DNA of 64,000 nucleotides, from the NCBI RefSeq assembly GCF_900460065.1, contig NZ_UAVD01000058.1, positions 1 to 64,000 of the forward strand, written 5' to 3'. The stretch's first letter is position 1. Each line of letters begins with the position of its first letter. Source of the stretch: Streptomyces griseus (GTDB taxonomy: Bacteria; Actinomycetota; Actinomycetes; Streptomycetales; Streptomycetaceae). The notes below the pieces were generated by a model. It saw only the letters and a list, made by a program, of their open reading frames with translations. It was not told the origin of the DNA and made no database searches. The position numbers and the translations under genes were made by a program. Shown piece after piece: positions 23,987 to 32,506 of the stretch.

Positions 23987-24958
23987 ATGTCCCCGCCTCC
24001 GCCGCCCCTGGGCCGCTCCCGCCGTCGGGGCGGTCGCTCGGACCACGTCTTCGACCTGGCCCTCGACGACGATGAACTCATCGCCGCACGCGGCCGGTTC
24101 GTCCAGGGCAGATGGTCCGAGGCCCGCACCCTGCTGGTGGGCACCGGGCGCGACTGGGACCGCCGCGGACATCGCGTGCTGGCCCTCGCCGAGACCCCGT
24201 CCGCCGTGGACTGGGCAGGTGACTGGCTGCTCGTCGAACCCGAGAGCGCCGACGCCGCCACCCTCCTCGGCTGCGCCCGGGTCGCCCGCGCGCTGCGGCC
24301 CAAGGCCAAGGCCGCCGACGCCGCCCGCGCCCGGGAGGCCTGTCTGGCCGCTGCCCGCCTCCTCCCCGACGACCCCACCCCCTGGCTCGCGCTGCTCCTC
24401 CTGGACCGGGGCCGCACCGACGGGGCGGACGAGACGGGCCGACTCTTCGAGGAGGTGCGCTCCCGCCACCCCGACCACCACCACGCCCACCACGTGATGA
24501 CCGCGCTGCTGGCCGAGAGCAACCCCGCCAGCGGCCACGACCCCCTCCACGAGGTGTACGACTTCGCCGCCTGGGCCGCCGAACTGGCCCCCGCCGACTC
24601 TCCGTTGTCCGTTCTCCCGGTCATCGCCCACGCCGAGCGCTACCGGGTCCTGGTCGCCGCGGGCATCGAGCCCGACGACCCCGCGCTCTCCGGGCACTGG
24701 TCCGGGCGCCGGGCCCGCCAGGTGATGAAGGCGGCCTTCGACTGGTGGCTGGAATGGGAGCGCGAGGACCATCCGCGCCACCGCCTCGATCTCAACTTCC
24801 TGGCCCACGCCAAGGTCTGCGAGGGCCGGCCCGCCGAGGCCGCCGCCCTGTTCCACCGCATCGGCCCGTACGCGACCGCCGCGCCCTGGTCGTACTCCGG
24901 CCGGGAGCCCCACGCCGCGTTCGTCGCCGCACGCGCCTACGCGCTCGGCACCCCGTGA
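23987..24958 (+). CDS. Hypothetical TPR-like helical protein
   Basis: A 323-residue cytoplasmic protein with no catalytic motif that I recognise. Ala-rich helices with recurrent W-x-x-A-R, AREACLAAARLLPDD and RPAEAAALFHRIGP elements resemble TPR or Sel1-like repeats, so it may be a scaffold. A region rich in His (HPDHHHAHHVM near residue 165) is unusual. The ATG at 23987 is used; extending to 23936 adds unlikely sequence. It is 46 bases upstream of an APC permease on the same strand, so the two may be co-transcribed. Confidence 0.72.
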   Translation: MSPPPPPLGRSRRRGGRSDHVFDLALDDDELIAARGRFVQGRWSEARTLLVGTGRDWDRRGHRVLALAETPSAVDWAGDWLLVEPESADAATLLGCARVARALRPKAKAADAARAREACLAAARLLPDDPTPWLALLLLDRGRTDGADETGRLFEEVRSRHPDHHHAHHVMTALLAESNPASGHDPLHEVYDFAAWAAELAPADSPLSVLPVIAHAERYRVLVAAGIEPDDPALSGHWSGRRARQVMKAAFDWWLEWEREDHPRHRLDLNFLAHAKVCEGRPAEAAALFHRIGPYATAAPWSYSGREPHAAFVAARAYALGTP

Positions 24959-25004
24959 TCCACGAGAGGCACCACCCCACCACGAAGAAGGGACCCATCC
25001 CGCC

Positions 25005-26576
25005 ATGTCGAGGGGCAGTTCGATTTCCAGCGAGACCGGCACCACGAGGGGGACGGCCGACACCGGCGGGATCAACACCTACAAGGGCGAGGAACGAGCC
25101 CTGCGGGCCGACCGGCTCGGCACCCCCGGGCTCCTGCTGTCGGTGATCGCCGCCAGCGCCCCCCTGATGGTGGTCGCCGGAGTGATGCCCACGGTCTTCG
25201 GCGTGATGGGCATCGTCGGCCAGCCGCTGCTCTACCTCATCCTCGGCGTCGTCCTGATGCTGTTCAGCGTCGGCTACGCGGAGATGAGCAGGCACGTCCA
25301 CAACGCCGGCGCGTTCTACGCCTACATCGCCCGCGGGCTCGGTCCGACGGCCGGCGCCGGAGCCTCGCTGGTGGCTCTGGTGGCGTACAGCGCGATGCAG
25401 GTCGGCATCTACGGAATCCTCGGCTTCGAGATCTCCGGCATCTTCGCCACGTATCTCGACACCGAACTGGCCTGGTGGATACCGGCCCTGGCCGCGGCGG
25501 CCGTCGTCGGCGTCCTCGGCTGGCTGAAGATCGACCTGAACGCCAAGGTGCTCGGCGTCCTGCTGGTCATCGAGTGCGCCCTCGTCGTGATCTTCGACAT
25601 CGCCGCCGTGAGCAAGCCGGGCTCCGAGGGCCTGTCGCTGCACGCGTTCAACCCCGAGACCCTCACCGGCGTCGGCCTCGGCACGGCGCTCTGCTTCTGC
25701 ATCGCCGCGTTCGTCGGCTTCGAGCAGGCCCCGGTGTACGCGGAGGAGACGAGCCGCCCGCAGATCGTGGTCTCCCGGGTGATGTTCCTCGCGGTGGGCT
25801 ACGCCGCGCTGTTCCTGGCGATCAGCTCCTGGGCGCTCACCGTCGCCGCGGGGCCCGGCTCCATCGTCGACACCTCCCTCAAGGAGGGCCCCGGCATGCT
25901 GTTCGGCCTCACCGAGGCGCGGCTCGGCTCCACCTTCACCGACGTGCTGCACGTCCTCTTCGTCACCGGCATGTTCGCCGCGCTCCTCAGCTTCCACAAC
26001 GTCGTCGCCCGTTACGCGTTCGCCATGGGCCGCGAGGGTCTGCTGCCCGCCCGCTTCGGCCGCACCAACCGGGCGAGCGGGGCCCCCGGCACCGGCTCGC
26101 TGCTCCAGACCGTCGTCTCCGTCGTGATCATCGCGGCCTTCGCCGTCACCGACGGCAACCCGGTCGGCGACCCCACCGCCCCCGTGCTGCGGCTGTTCAC
26201 CTGGATGGGCAACGTCGGCGCGCTCGGCGTCATCCTGCTGATGGCCGCCGCCTCCTTCGCCGTCATCGCGTTCTTCGTCAAGCGCGGCGCCGGCCGCGCA
26301 CAGGCCCCGCGCCTGGTCGCCTCCGGCCTCGCCGGACTCGCGCTCCTGACGATCGCCGTCTTCACCGTCCGCGACTTCGGCGTCCTCGTCGGCTCCGGCC
26401 CCGGCTCCGCCCTCGACTGGCTGCTGCCGGGCGTGATCATCCTCGCCCTCGTCGGCGGCCTGGTGTACGGGGCGGTGCTGCGCAGGGCCAAGCCCGAGGT
26501 GCACGCCCGGATCGGCCTCGGCAACGAGGCGTTCCAGCTGGAGAAGGCGGCCGAGAGCGAGGCGGCCCGCCGCTGA
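25005..26576 (+). CDS. APC-superfamily amino acid permease
   Basis: A 523-residue transporter with about 12 hydrophobic segments. The first helix carries LGTPGLLLSVIAASAPLMVVAGVMPTVF, the unwound APC helix 1, and FVGFEQAPVYAEETSRPQIVVSR matches helix 6 (GFE-AE). The cytoplasmic N-terminus is ~45 residues long and Ser/Thr-rich. It probably imports an amino acid or polyamine with protons. A 15-bp terminator hairpin follows. The substrate cannot be inferred; the upstream TPR-like protein could be a partner. Confidence 0.9.
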   Translation: MSRGSSISSETGTTRGTADTGGINTYKGEERALRADRLGTPGLLLSVIAASAPLMVVAGVMPTVFGVMGIVGQPLLYLILGVVLMLFSVGYAEMSRHVHNAGAFYAYIARGLGPTAGAGASLVALVAYSAMQVGIYGILGFEISGIFATYLDTELAWWIPALAAAAVVGVLGWLKIDLNAKVLGVLLVIECALVVIFDIAAVSKPGSEGLSLHAFNPETLTGVGLGTALCFCIAAFVGFEQAPVYAEETSRPQIVVSRVMFLAVGYAALFLAISSWALTVAAGPGSIVDTSLKEGPGMLFGLTEARLGSTFTDVLHVLFVTGMFAALLSFHNVVARYAFAMGREGLLPARFGRTNRASGAPGTGSLLQTVVSVVIIAAFAVTDGNPVGDPTAPVLRLFTWMGNVGALGVILLMAAASFAVIAFFVKRGAGRAQAPRLVASGLAGLALLTIAVFTVRDFGVLVGSGPGSALDWLLPGVIILALVGGLVYGAVLRRAKPEVHARIGLGNEAFQLEKAAESEAARR

Positions 26577-26604
26577 CACCCCCGTACCCGCTCCGCGTAC
26601 GCGA

Positions 26605-26639
26605 GACGCCCGCCCCGGTGACGTACCGGGGCGGGCGTC
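26605..26639. terminator. Bidirectional hairpin terminator
   Basis: A perfect 15-bp stem (26605-26619 with 26625-26639) and a 5-base loop lie between the convergent permease and gluconate permease genes. Confidence 0.88.
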
Positions 26640-26665
26640 CGTCGTTCACGGCCGTACGGAAGCGG

Positions 26666-28063
26666 CTACAGCAACAGCGACAGCAGCAGGATGAAGGCCA
26701 TGGCGACCACGGAGATGATCGTCTCCATCACCGACCAGGTCTTGATCGTCTGGCCGACGTTCATGCCGAAGTACTCCTTCACCAGCCAGAACCCGGCGTC
26801 GTTCACATGGCTGAAGAAGAGCGAACCGGCGCCGACGGCCAGGACCAGCAGGGCCGCGTGCGAGGTCGACATGTCGGCGGCCAGCGGGGCGACCAGACCG
26901 GCGGCCGAGATGGTGGCGACCGTGGCCGAGCCGGTGGCGAGGCGGATCGCGACGGCGATCAGCCAGCCCAGCAGCAGGGCCGGGATCGACCAGTTCTCGG
27001 AGAAGTCCAGGATCATCTGGCCCACACCGGCGTCGATCAGCGTCTGCTTGAAGCCGCCGCCCGCGCCGACGATGAGCAGGATCCCGGCGATCGGGGCGAG
27101 GGACTTCTCCACCGTGCCGGCCAGCCGGTCCTTGGTGAACCCGGCGGCCCGGCCGAGGGTGAACATCCCGACCAGGACCGCCGCGAGCAGGGCGATCAGC
27201 GGCGAACCGATGACCGAGGTGACCTTCTGGAGACCGTTCTCCGGGTTGTCGACGACGATCTCGACGAGCGCGTTCAGCAGCATCAGGACGACCGGCAGCA
27301 GGATCGTCGCAAGCGTCGCACCGAAGCTCGGACGGCGGTCCAGTTCCTCCGAGGGACGCTGCGGGATCATGTTCTCCGGCGGCTTGATGTCCACCCAGCG
27401 CGCGGCGTAGCGGGAGAAGACCGGACCGGCGATGATCACCGTCGGGATGGCGACCAGCACACCGAGCGCCAGCGTCACACCGAGGTTGGCGTCCAGGGCG
27501 TCGATCGCGACCAGCGGGCCGGGGTGCGGCGGGATCAGCCCGTGCATCACCGAGAGCCCGGCGAGCGCGGGGATGCCGATCCGCATCAGGGAGTAGTTGC
27601 CGCGCTTGGCGACGAGCAGCACGACCGGGATCATCAGCACGATCCCGACCTCGAAGAACAGCGGCAGCCCGATGATCGAGGCGATGAGCACCATCGCCCA
27701 GGGCATGGCCCGGCCGCTCGCCTTCGCCAGGATGGTGTCGACGACCTGGTCGGCCCCGCCCGAGTCGGCGAGCAGCTTGCCGAGGATCGCGCCGAGCGCG
27801 ATCAGGACGCCCACTCCCGCGACCGTGGAGCCGAGGCCCGCGGTGAAACTGGCGATCGTGTCCGCCGGGGCGGCTCCGGCGAAGGAGCCGAGCGCCAGCG
27901 AACCGATGGTCAGCGCCAGGAACGCGTGCATCTTGAGCTTGGTGATGAGGAGAACGATGACGGCGATGCCCGCGAGCACGGCGATGCCCAACTGAGCGTT
28001 GCCTGCCGAAGTGATCGGTTCGGCGGCTTCCGCTGCCAGCATCTCGACGCTGAGACTGGTCAC
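26666..28063 (-). CDS. gntP: GntP-family gluconate permease
   Basis: A 465-residue membrane protein with about 12-14 helices and the GntP-family pattern: MHAFLALTIGSLALG, IGLPLFFEVGIVLMIPVV, HGLIPPHPGPLVAID, GAGGGFKQTLIDAGVG, and ATGSATVATISAAGLVAPL. These transport gluconate by proton symport. The start is GTG, with AAGGA about 9 bases upstream. It lies 11 bases after gntK, and the pair is divergent from a GntR/FadR regulator, so gluconate uptake and phosphorylation are one regulated unit. Confidence 0.95.
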   Translation of the reverse strand: MTSLSVEMLAAEAAEPITSAGNAQLGIAVLAGIAVIVLLITKLKMHAFLALTIGSLALGSFAGAAPADTIASFTAGLGSTVAGVGVLIALGAILGKLLADSGGADQVVDTILAKASGRAMPWAMVLIASIIGLPLFFEVGIVLMIPVVLLVAKRGNYSLMRIGIPALAGLSVMHGLIPPHPGPLVAIDALDANLGVTLALGVLVAIPTVIIAGPVFSRYAARWVDIKPPENMIPQRPSEELDRRPSFGATLATILLPVVLMLLNALVEIVVDNPENGLQKVTSVIGSPLIALLAAVLVGMFTLGRAAGFTKDRLAGTVEKSLAPIAGILLIVGAGGGFKQTLIDAGVGQMILDFSENWSIPALLLGWLIAVAIRLATGSATVATISAAGLVAPLAADMSTSHAALLVLAVGAGSLFFSHVNDAGFWLVKEYFGMNVGQTIKTWSVMETIISVVAMAFILLLSLLL

Positions 28064-28074
28064 GGTGATGGTCC

Positions 28075-28602
28075 TTAACTATCGAGCCGGCGCAGTGCGG
28101 CGACGGCTCGCCGGGTGATTTCCTCAGGAGTGCCGGACACGTCGACGCTCACTCCGGCCTCGTCGGCCCGGAGCGGTTGCAGCGTCGCGAACTGCGAGTC
28201 GAGCAGCGCGGTGGGCATGAAGTGGCCCTTGCGGTCCGCCATCCGCTCCTCGATCAGCGCCCGGTCACCGGTCAGATGCAGGAAGACGGCGTCCGGCGCC
28301 CCCTCCCGCAGCCGGTCCCGGTAGACCCGCTTGAGCGCGGAGCTGGAGACGACCCCGCCGAGCCCCGCCCGCTCGTGCGCCCACGCGCCGATGGCGTCCA
28401 GCCAGGGCCACCGGTCGTCGTCGTCCAGGGGGGTGCCGGCCGACATCTTGGCGATGTTCGCCGGGGGATGGAAGTCGTCGCCCTCGGCGTACGGAACGCC
28501 GATTTCGGCGGCGAGCAGGGGACCGATCGTGGTCTTGCCGGTTCCTGCGACGCCCATCACCACGACGACGTGGGGGGTGCTCATGCGGGGTGCGGTGTTC
28601 AT
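28075..28602 (-). CDS. gntK: Gluconokinase
   Basis: A 175-residue kinase of the GntK/IdnK type. Walker A is VMGVAGTGKTTIGP near residue 15, followed by EGDDFHPPANIAKMSAGTPLDDDDRWPWL (substrate pocket), SSALKRVYRDRLR and RKGHFMP. It phosphorylates D-gluconate to 6-phosphogluconate, which enters the pentose phosphate pathway. The start is taken as ATG 28602; MSTPHV at 28584 is an alternative. It is the first gene of the gntKP operon. Confidence 0.95.
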   Translation of the reverse strand: MNTAPRMSTPHVVVVMGVAGTGKTTIGPLLAAEIGVPYAEGDDFHPPANIAKMSAGTPLDDDDRWPWLDAIGAWAHERAGLGGVVSSSALKRVYRDRLREGAPDAVFLHLTGDRALIEERMADRKGHFMPTALLDSQFATLQPLRADEAGVSVDVSGTPEEITRRAVAALRRLDS

Positions 28603-28659
28603 GGGGGTGTCTCGCTGTCTTCTTCGACATCGGTCCGTCGCGCTACTGAAACCCATTAG

Positions 28660-28703
28660 GTACGACTTATTCAAGAGTCTGTGACGTAAACGTCGTACTT
28701 ATT
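28660..28703. promoter_or_regulatory. Operator region between gntK and gntR
   Basis: GTACGAC (28660-28666) and GTCGTAC (28692-28698) form an inverted pair, and ACTTATT is repeated directly at 28665-28671 and 28697-28703, exactly 32 bases apart (about three turns). This lies between a FadR/GntR regulator and the gluconate operon it is expected to control. Confidence 0.65.
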
Positions 28704-28722
28704 GTTCCCGAGGGTCTCCCCG

Positions 28723-28728
28723 TAGGCT
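28723..28728 (+). promoter_or_regulatory. -10 element of leaderless gntR transcript
   Basis: TAGGCT ends 6 bases before the ATG at 28735, with no ribosome site between, implying a leaderless mRNA that starts at the ATG. The operator-like repeats lie immediately upstream, where they would block RNA polymerase. Confidence 0.55.
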
Positions 28729-28734
28729 TGACCC

Positions 28735-29436
28735 ATGACCACACAGAGCCAGGGGCTGCATACACATGTGCTGGACACCCTGGGTCTGGAGATCTCCTCC
28801 GGCCAGTGCCCGCCCGGCAGCGTCCTACGCACCGACGAGCTCGCCCAGCGCTTCGACGTCTCCCGTACGGTCGTGCGCGAAGTGGTCCGCGTCCTGGAAT
28901 CGATGCACCTGGTGGAATCCCGCCGCCGCGTCGGCGTGACCGTCCGCCCCACCGAGACCTGGAACGTCTACGACCCCCAGGTCATCCGCTGGCGCCTGGC
29001 CGGCGCCGACCGCCCCCGCCAGCTGCGCTCCCTCACCGTGCTGCGCTCCGCGATCGAACCGGTCGCGGCCGGCCTCGCCGCCCGCCACGCCACCGCCGAG
29101 CAGTGCGCCGAGCTCACCGAACGCGCCCTCGGCATGGTCGCCACCTCGCGCGGTCAGCAGCTGGAGGGCTACCTCGAACACGACATCGCCTTCCACCGGA
29201 TCGTCCTCAACGCCTCCGGCAACGAGATGTTCGCCCGGCTCGGGGACGTGGTCGCCGAGGTCCTCGCGGGCCGCACCCACCACCAGGTGATGTTCGAGGA
29301 CCCCGACCCGGCCGCCGTCACCCTGCACGTCCGCCTCGCCGAGGCGGTCCGCGAGGGCGACCCGGAGGCCGCCGAACGGATCACCAAGGAGATCGCGGTC
29401 GGCGCCCTGCACGAGCTGGACGTCCTCGCCCCGTAG
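28735..29436 (+). CDS. gntR: FadR-subfamily GntR regulator of gluconate genes
   Basis: A 233-residue regulator. The N-terminal winged HTH includes LRTDELAQRFDVSRTVVREVVRVLESMHLVESRRRVG (residues ~30-67) and the C-terminal all-helical FCD domain has EHDIAFHRIVLNASGNEMFARL with the metal/ligand-binding Asp and His pattern. Divergence from gntKP with repeats between indicates that it represses gluconate uptake, relieved by gluconate or 6-phosphogluconate. The start at ATG 28735 is probably leaderless. Confidence 0.93.
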   Translation: MTTQSQGLHTHVLDTLGLEISSGQCPPGSVLRTDELAQRFDVSRTVVREVVRVLESMHLVESRRRVGVTVRPTETWNVYDPQVIRWRLAGADRPRQLRSLTVLRSAIEPVAAGLAARHATAEQCAELTERALGMVATSRGQQLEGYLEHDIAFHRIVLNASGNEMFARLGDVVAEVLAGRTHHQVMFEDPDPAAVTLHVRLAEAVREGDPEAAERITKEIAVGALHELDVLAP

Positions 29437-29507
29437 CGGGTCCCCCAAGGCGTACGGTTGGCCGCGATCGATCATCGCGAAAGCTCAGGAACAGGGAGAG
29501 CACGGTT

Positions 29508-30593
29508 ATGGCGCAGCAGGTGCAAGGGGTCATCGCACCGGGGAAGAACGAGCCGGTCAGGGTCGAGACGATCGTGATTCCGGACCCCGGCCCCGGCGAG
29601 GCGGTCGTGAAGATCCAGGCGTGCGGCGTCTGCCACACGGACCTGCACTACAAGCAGGGCGGCATCAACGACGAGTTCCCCTTCCTCCTCGGCCACGAGG
29701 CGGCGGGCGTCGTGGAGTCCGTCGGCGAGGGCGTCACGGACGTCGCCCCCGGCGACTTCGTCGTCCTCAACTGGCGTGCCGTGTGCGGCCAGTGCCGCGC
29801 CTGTCTGCGCGGCCGACCCTGGTACTGCTTCGACACCCACAACGCCGAGCAGAAGATGACCCTGCTCGACGGCACGGAGCTGTCGCCCGCCCTCGGCATC
29901 GGCGCGTTCGCCGAGAAGACCCTCGTCGCCTCCGGCCAGTGCACCAAGGTCGACCCCGAGGTCGCCCCCGAGGTCGCCGGTCTGCTCGGCTGCGGCGTCA
30001 TGGCCGGCATCGGAGCCGCCATCAACACCGGTCAGGTCGGCCGCGGCGACTCGGTCGCCGTCATCGGCTGCGGCGGCGTCGGCGACGCGGCCATCGCCGG
30101 ATCCCGGCTGGCCGGCGCGGCGAAGATCATCGCGGTCGACATCGACGACCGCAAGCTGGAGACGGCGAAGAAGATGGGCGCCACCCACACCGTCAACTCC
30201 CGCACCTCCGACCCCGTCGAGGCGATCCGCGCCCTCACCGACGGCAACGGCGCCGACGTCGTCATCGAGGCCGTCGGCCGCCCGGAGACCTACCAGCAGG
30301 CCTTCTACGCCCGCGACCTCGCCGGAACGGTCGTCCTCGTCGGCGTCCCCACCCCGGAGATGAAGCTCGAACTGCCGCTCCTGGACGTCTTCGGCCGCGG
30401 CGGCTCGCTCAAGTCCTCCTGGTACGGCGACTGCCTGCCCTCCCGCGACTTCCCGATGCTCGTCGACCTCCACCAGCAGGGCCGCCTGGACCTCGCCGCG
30501 TTCGTCACCGAGACCATCGGCCTGGGCGACATCGAGCAGGCCTTCGCCCGGATGCACGACGGCGACGTCCTCCGCTCGGTGGTGGTCTTCTGA
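29508..30593 (+). CDS. mscR: S-(hydroxymethyl)mycothiol dehydrogenase
   Basis: A 361-residue zinc MDR enzyme. Catalytic ligands are Cys42 (GVCHTD) and His63 (GHE), and the structural zinc quartet is C-x2-C-x2-C-x7-C in VCGQCRACLRGRPWYC. AVIGCGGVGDAAIAG is the NAD loop. The close match to MscR/AdhE proteins (MAQQVQGVIAPGK start, SSWYGDCLPSRDFP) supports the assignment. It oxidises S-hydroxymethyl-mycothiol, the formaldehyde adduct, to S-formyl-mycothiol. Mycothiol use agrees with mshC at 45241. It is translationally coupled (1-base overlap) to a metallo-beta-lactamase-fold gene. Confidence 0.94.
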   Translation: MAQQVQGVIAPGKNEPVRVETIVIPDPGPGEAVVKIQACGVCHTDLHYKQGGINDEFPFLLGHEAAGVVESVGEGVTDVAPGDFVVLNWRAVCGQCRACLRGRPWYCFDTHNAEQKMTLLDGTELSPALGIGAFAEKTLVASGQCTKVDPEVAPEVAGLLGCGVMAGIGAAINTGQVGRGDSVAVIGCGGVGDAAIAGSRLAGAAKIIAVDIDDRKLETAKKMGATHTVNSRTSDPVEAIRALTDGNGADVVIEAVGRPETYQQAFYARDLAGTVVLVGVPTPEMKLELPLLDVFGRGGSLKSSWYGDCLPSRDFPMLVDLHQQGRLDLAAFVTETIGLGDIEQAFARMHDGDVLRSVVVF

Positions 30594-31222
30594 TGACCGC
30601 CCGCATCGACCACCTGGTCACCTCCGGCACCTTCGCCCTCGACGGCGGCGAGTGGGACGTCGACAACAACGTCTGGATCGTCGGCGACGACACCGAGGCG
30701 ATCGTCATCGACGCCGCCCACGACGCCGCCGCCATCGAAGCCGCGCTCGGCGGCCGTACGCTGCGCGCCATCGTCTGCACCCACGCGCACAACGACCACA
30801 TCGACGCCGCCCCCGCCCTCGCGGACGCCACCGGAGCCCCGATCCTGCTCCACCCGGACGACCTGCCGCTCTGGCTGAAGACCCACCCGGAGCACACCCC
30901 CGACGGCGCCCTCACCGACGGCCAGGAACTCACCGTGGCGGGCATCACGCTCACGGTCCTGCACACCCCGGGCCACGCCCCCGGCGCGGTCTGCCTGTAC
31001 GCCCCCGAGCTGGCCACGGTCTTCACCGGCGACACCCTCTTCCAGGGCGGCCCCGGCGCCACCGGACGGTCCTTCTCGTCGTTCCCCACGATCATCGACT
31101 CGATCCGGGACCGGCTGCTCACGCTCCCGGGCGACACCAAGGTCCGCACCGGCCACGGCGACCCCACCACCATCGGCGCGGAGGCTCCGGGGCTCGACGA
31201 GTGGATCAAGCGCGGCCACTGA
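30593..31222 (+). CDS. Metallo-beta-lactamase-fold hydrolase coupled to mscR
   Basis: A 209-residue MBL-fold protein with the metal motif THAHNDHID (H-x-H-x-D-H) near residue 62, HTPGHAPG, TGDTLF and a terminal GHGDPT His. The length and motif match glyoxalase II-like thioesterases. Its start ATG overlaps the mscR stop by one base (TGATG). A plausible role is hydrolysis of S-formyl-mycothiol to formate and mycothiol, completing formaldehyde detoxification. This is inference from position. Confidence 0.9.
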   Translation: MTARIDHLVTSGTFALDGGEWDVDNNVWIVGDDTEAIVIDAAHDAAAIEAALGGRTLRAIVCTHAHNDHIDAAPALADATGAPILLHPDDLPLWLKTHPEHTPDGALTDGQELTVAGITLTVLHTPGHAPGAVCLYAPELATVFTGDTLFQGGPGATGRSFSSFPTIIDSIRDRLLTLPGDTKVRTGHGDPTTIGAEAPGLDEWIKRGH

Positions 31223-31234
31223 GCGCCGCGCGCC

Positions 31235-32173
31235 TCACCCCACCGGCCAGGCGGAGAGCCGCAGCCCGCTGTCGAAGCGGCGCGGCTCCCCGCCGACCGG
31301 ATCGGCGAACTCCAGCACCCGCGCCAGCAACTGCAACGGCCGCGAGAAGTCGTCCGGAGCGCCCTCCTCCGCCACCACCGGATACAGCGGATCGTGGACG
31401 ATCGGCAGCCCCAGCGCGTTCATGTGGACCCGCAGCTGATGCGTCCGCCCGGTCGCGGGCAGCAGCCGGTACCGCCCGACCCCGCCCCGGCGCTCCACCA
31501 GCTCCACCCGGCTCTCACTGTTCGCCTCGCCCGGCTCCTCCCGGGCGGCGAGCACCCCGCGCTCCTTCACGATCCGGCTGCGTACGGTCCGGGGAAGGGC
31601 CACGTCGGGGTCGTACGGGGCCAGCGCCTCGTACTCCTTCCGCACCCGCCGGTCCCGGAACAGCGTCTGATACGCACCCCGGTCCTCCGGCCGCACCACG
31701 AACAGCACCAGCCCCGCCGTCAGCCGGTCCAGCCGGTGCGCGGGCTGCAACGCGGGCAGCTCCAGCTCCCGCCGCAGCCGGGCCGCCGCGGTCTCGGTGA
31801 TGTGCCGCCCCCGCGGCATCGTCGCCAGGAAGTGCGGCTTGTCCGCGACCACGATCCGCTCGTCCCGGTACACCACCCCGACCGGGAAGGGCACCGGCTC
31901 CTCGGGCGAGAAGTCCCGGTGGAACCAGAGATACCGCCCCGCGGCGTACGGTTCCGAGCCCCGCACGGCGGTCCCGTCGGCCCCCACGATCCGCCCGGCG
32001 TCCAGCATCCCGGCCACCCGGTCCGCCCCGATCGCCCCGCCGAACCGGCCGGCCAGATGCTCCCCGACGGTGGCCCAGAGCCCCTCGGGATCCTCCGGCA
32101 GCCGCACCCGTACGGCATCGATCCCGTCCCGCTGGGGAAGAGGGGCGGCGGGCGGCCTTCTGCGACCCCGCAT
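31235..32173 (-). CDS. RluA-family pseudouridine synthase
   Basis: A 312-residue enzyme with the RluA catalytic motif PAHRLDRLTAGLVLF (Asp in HRLDR, near residue 141) and RTHQLRVHMNALGLPIVHDPLYP near the C-terminus. The Asp attacks uridine C1' in rRNA or tRNA. An unusual N-terminal ~90-residue section (RVRLPEDPEGLWATVGEHLAGRF) precedes the catalytic domain, resembling the S4-lacking group found in actinobacteria. The start is ATG 32173 with GGAGAGG upstream. It lies directly downstream of tRNA-Leu on the same strand. Confidence 0.9.
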   Translation of the reverse strand: MRGRRRPPAAPLPQRDGIDAVRVRLPEDPEGLWATVGEHLAGRFGGAIGADRVAGMLDAGRIVGADGTAVRGSEPYAAGRYLWFHRDFSPEEPVPFPVGVVYRDERIVVADKPHFLATMPRGRHITETAAARLRRELELPALQPAHRLDRLTAGLVLFVVRPEDRGAYQTLFRDRRVRKEYEALAPYDPDVALPRTVRSRIVKERGVLAAREEPGEANSESRVELVERRGGVGRYRLLPATGRTHQLRVHMNALGLPIVHDPLYPVVAEEGAPDDFSRPLQLLARVLEFADPVGGEPRRFDSGLRLSAWPVG

Positions 32174-32209
32174 CCTCGCCCCTCTCCGTGCTCGCCCGGT
32201 GACGCAAAA

Positions 32210-32231
32210 GAGCCCCACCGAAGTGGGGCTC
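32210..32231 (-). terminator. Terminator of the tRNA-Leu gene
   Basis: On the minus strand a 9-bp stem GAGCCCCAC/GTGGGGCTC closes a TTCG tetraloop and is followed by TTTTGC. This is a standard intrinsic terminator immediately after the tRNA. Confidence 0.9.
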
Positions 32232-32238
32232 CCGCTGG

Positions 32239-32323
32239 TGTCCGAGGGGGGACTTGAACCCCCACGCCCGATAAAGGGCACTAGCACCTCAAGCTAGCGC
32301 GTCTGCCATTCCGCCACCCGGAC
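32239..32323 (-). tRNA. tRNA-Leu(GAG)
   Basis: An 85-nt class II tRNA on the minus strand. The acceptor 5' GTCCGGG pairs with 3' CTCGGAC, followed by discriminator A and an encoded CCA (CCA is at 32236-32238). The anticodon loop is TTGAGGT, giving anticodon GAG for CUC/CUU leucine codons. A long variable arm (GCCC...GGGC) and the T-loop GTTCAAGTCC fit tRNA-Leu. Confidence 0.97.
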
Positions 32324-32506
32324 AAGGTGTCTGTCTCGCGGGCCGTGCCCGTTCCGACGTGGAAAACCATAGCAAACATTCGGGGGTGCTCGATCACGCC
32401 CCGATGGCTGTGAACGGTGCGTGACGGGGGGTGCGCGGCCTTGGGCGTAAGCCGTGGGCGCGGGAGGATGAGAAGGAGCACCACAGCGACAGTGGAAGGA
32501 ACCAAC

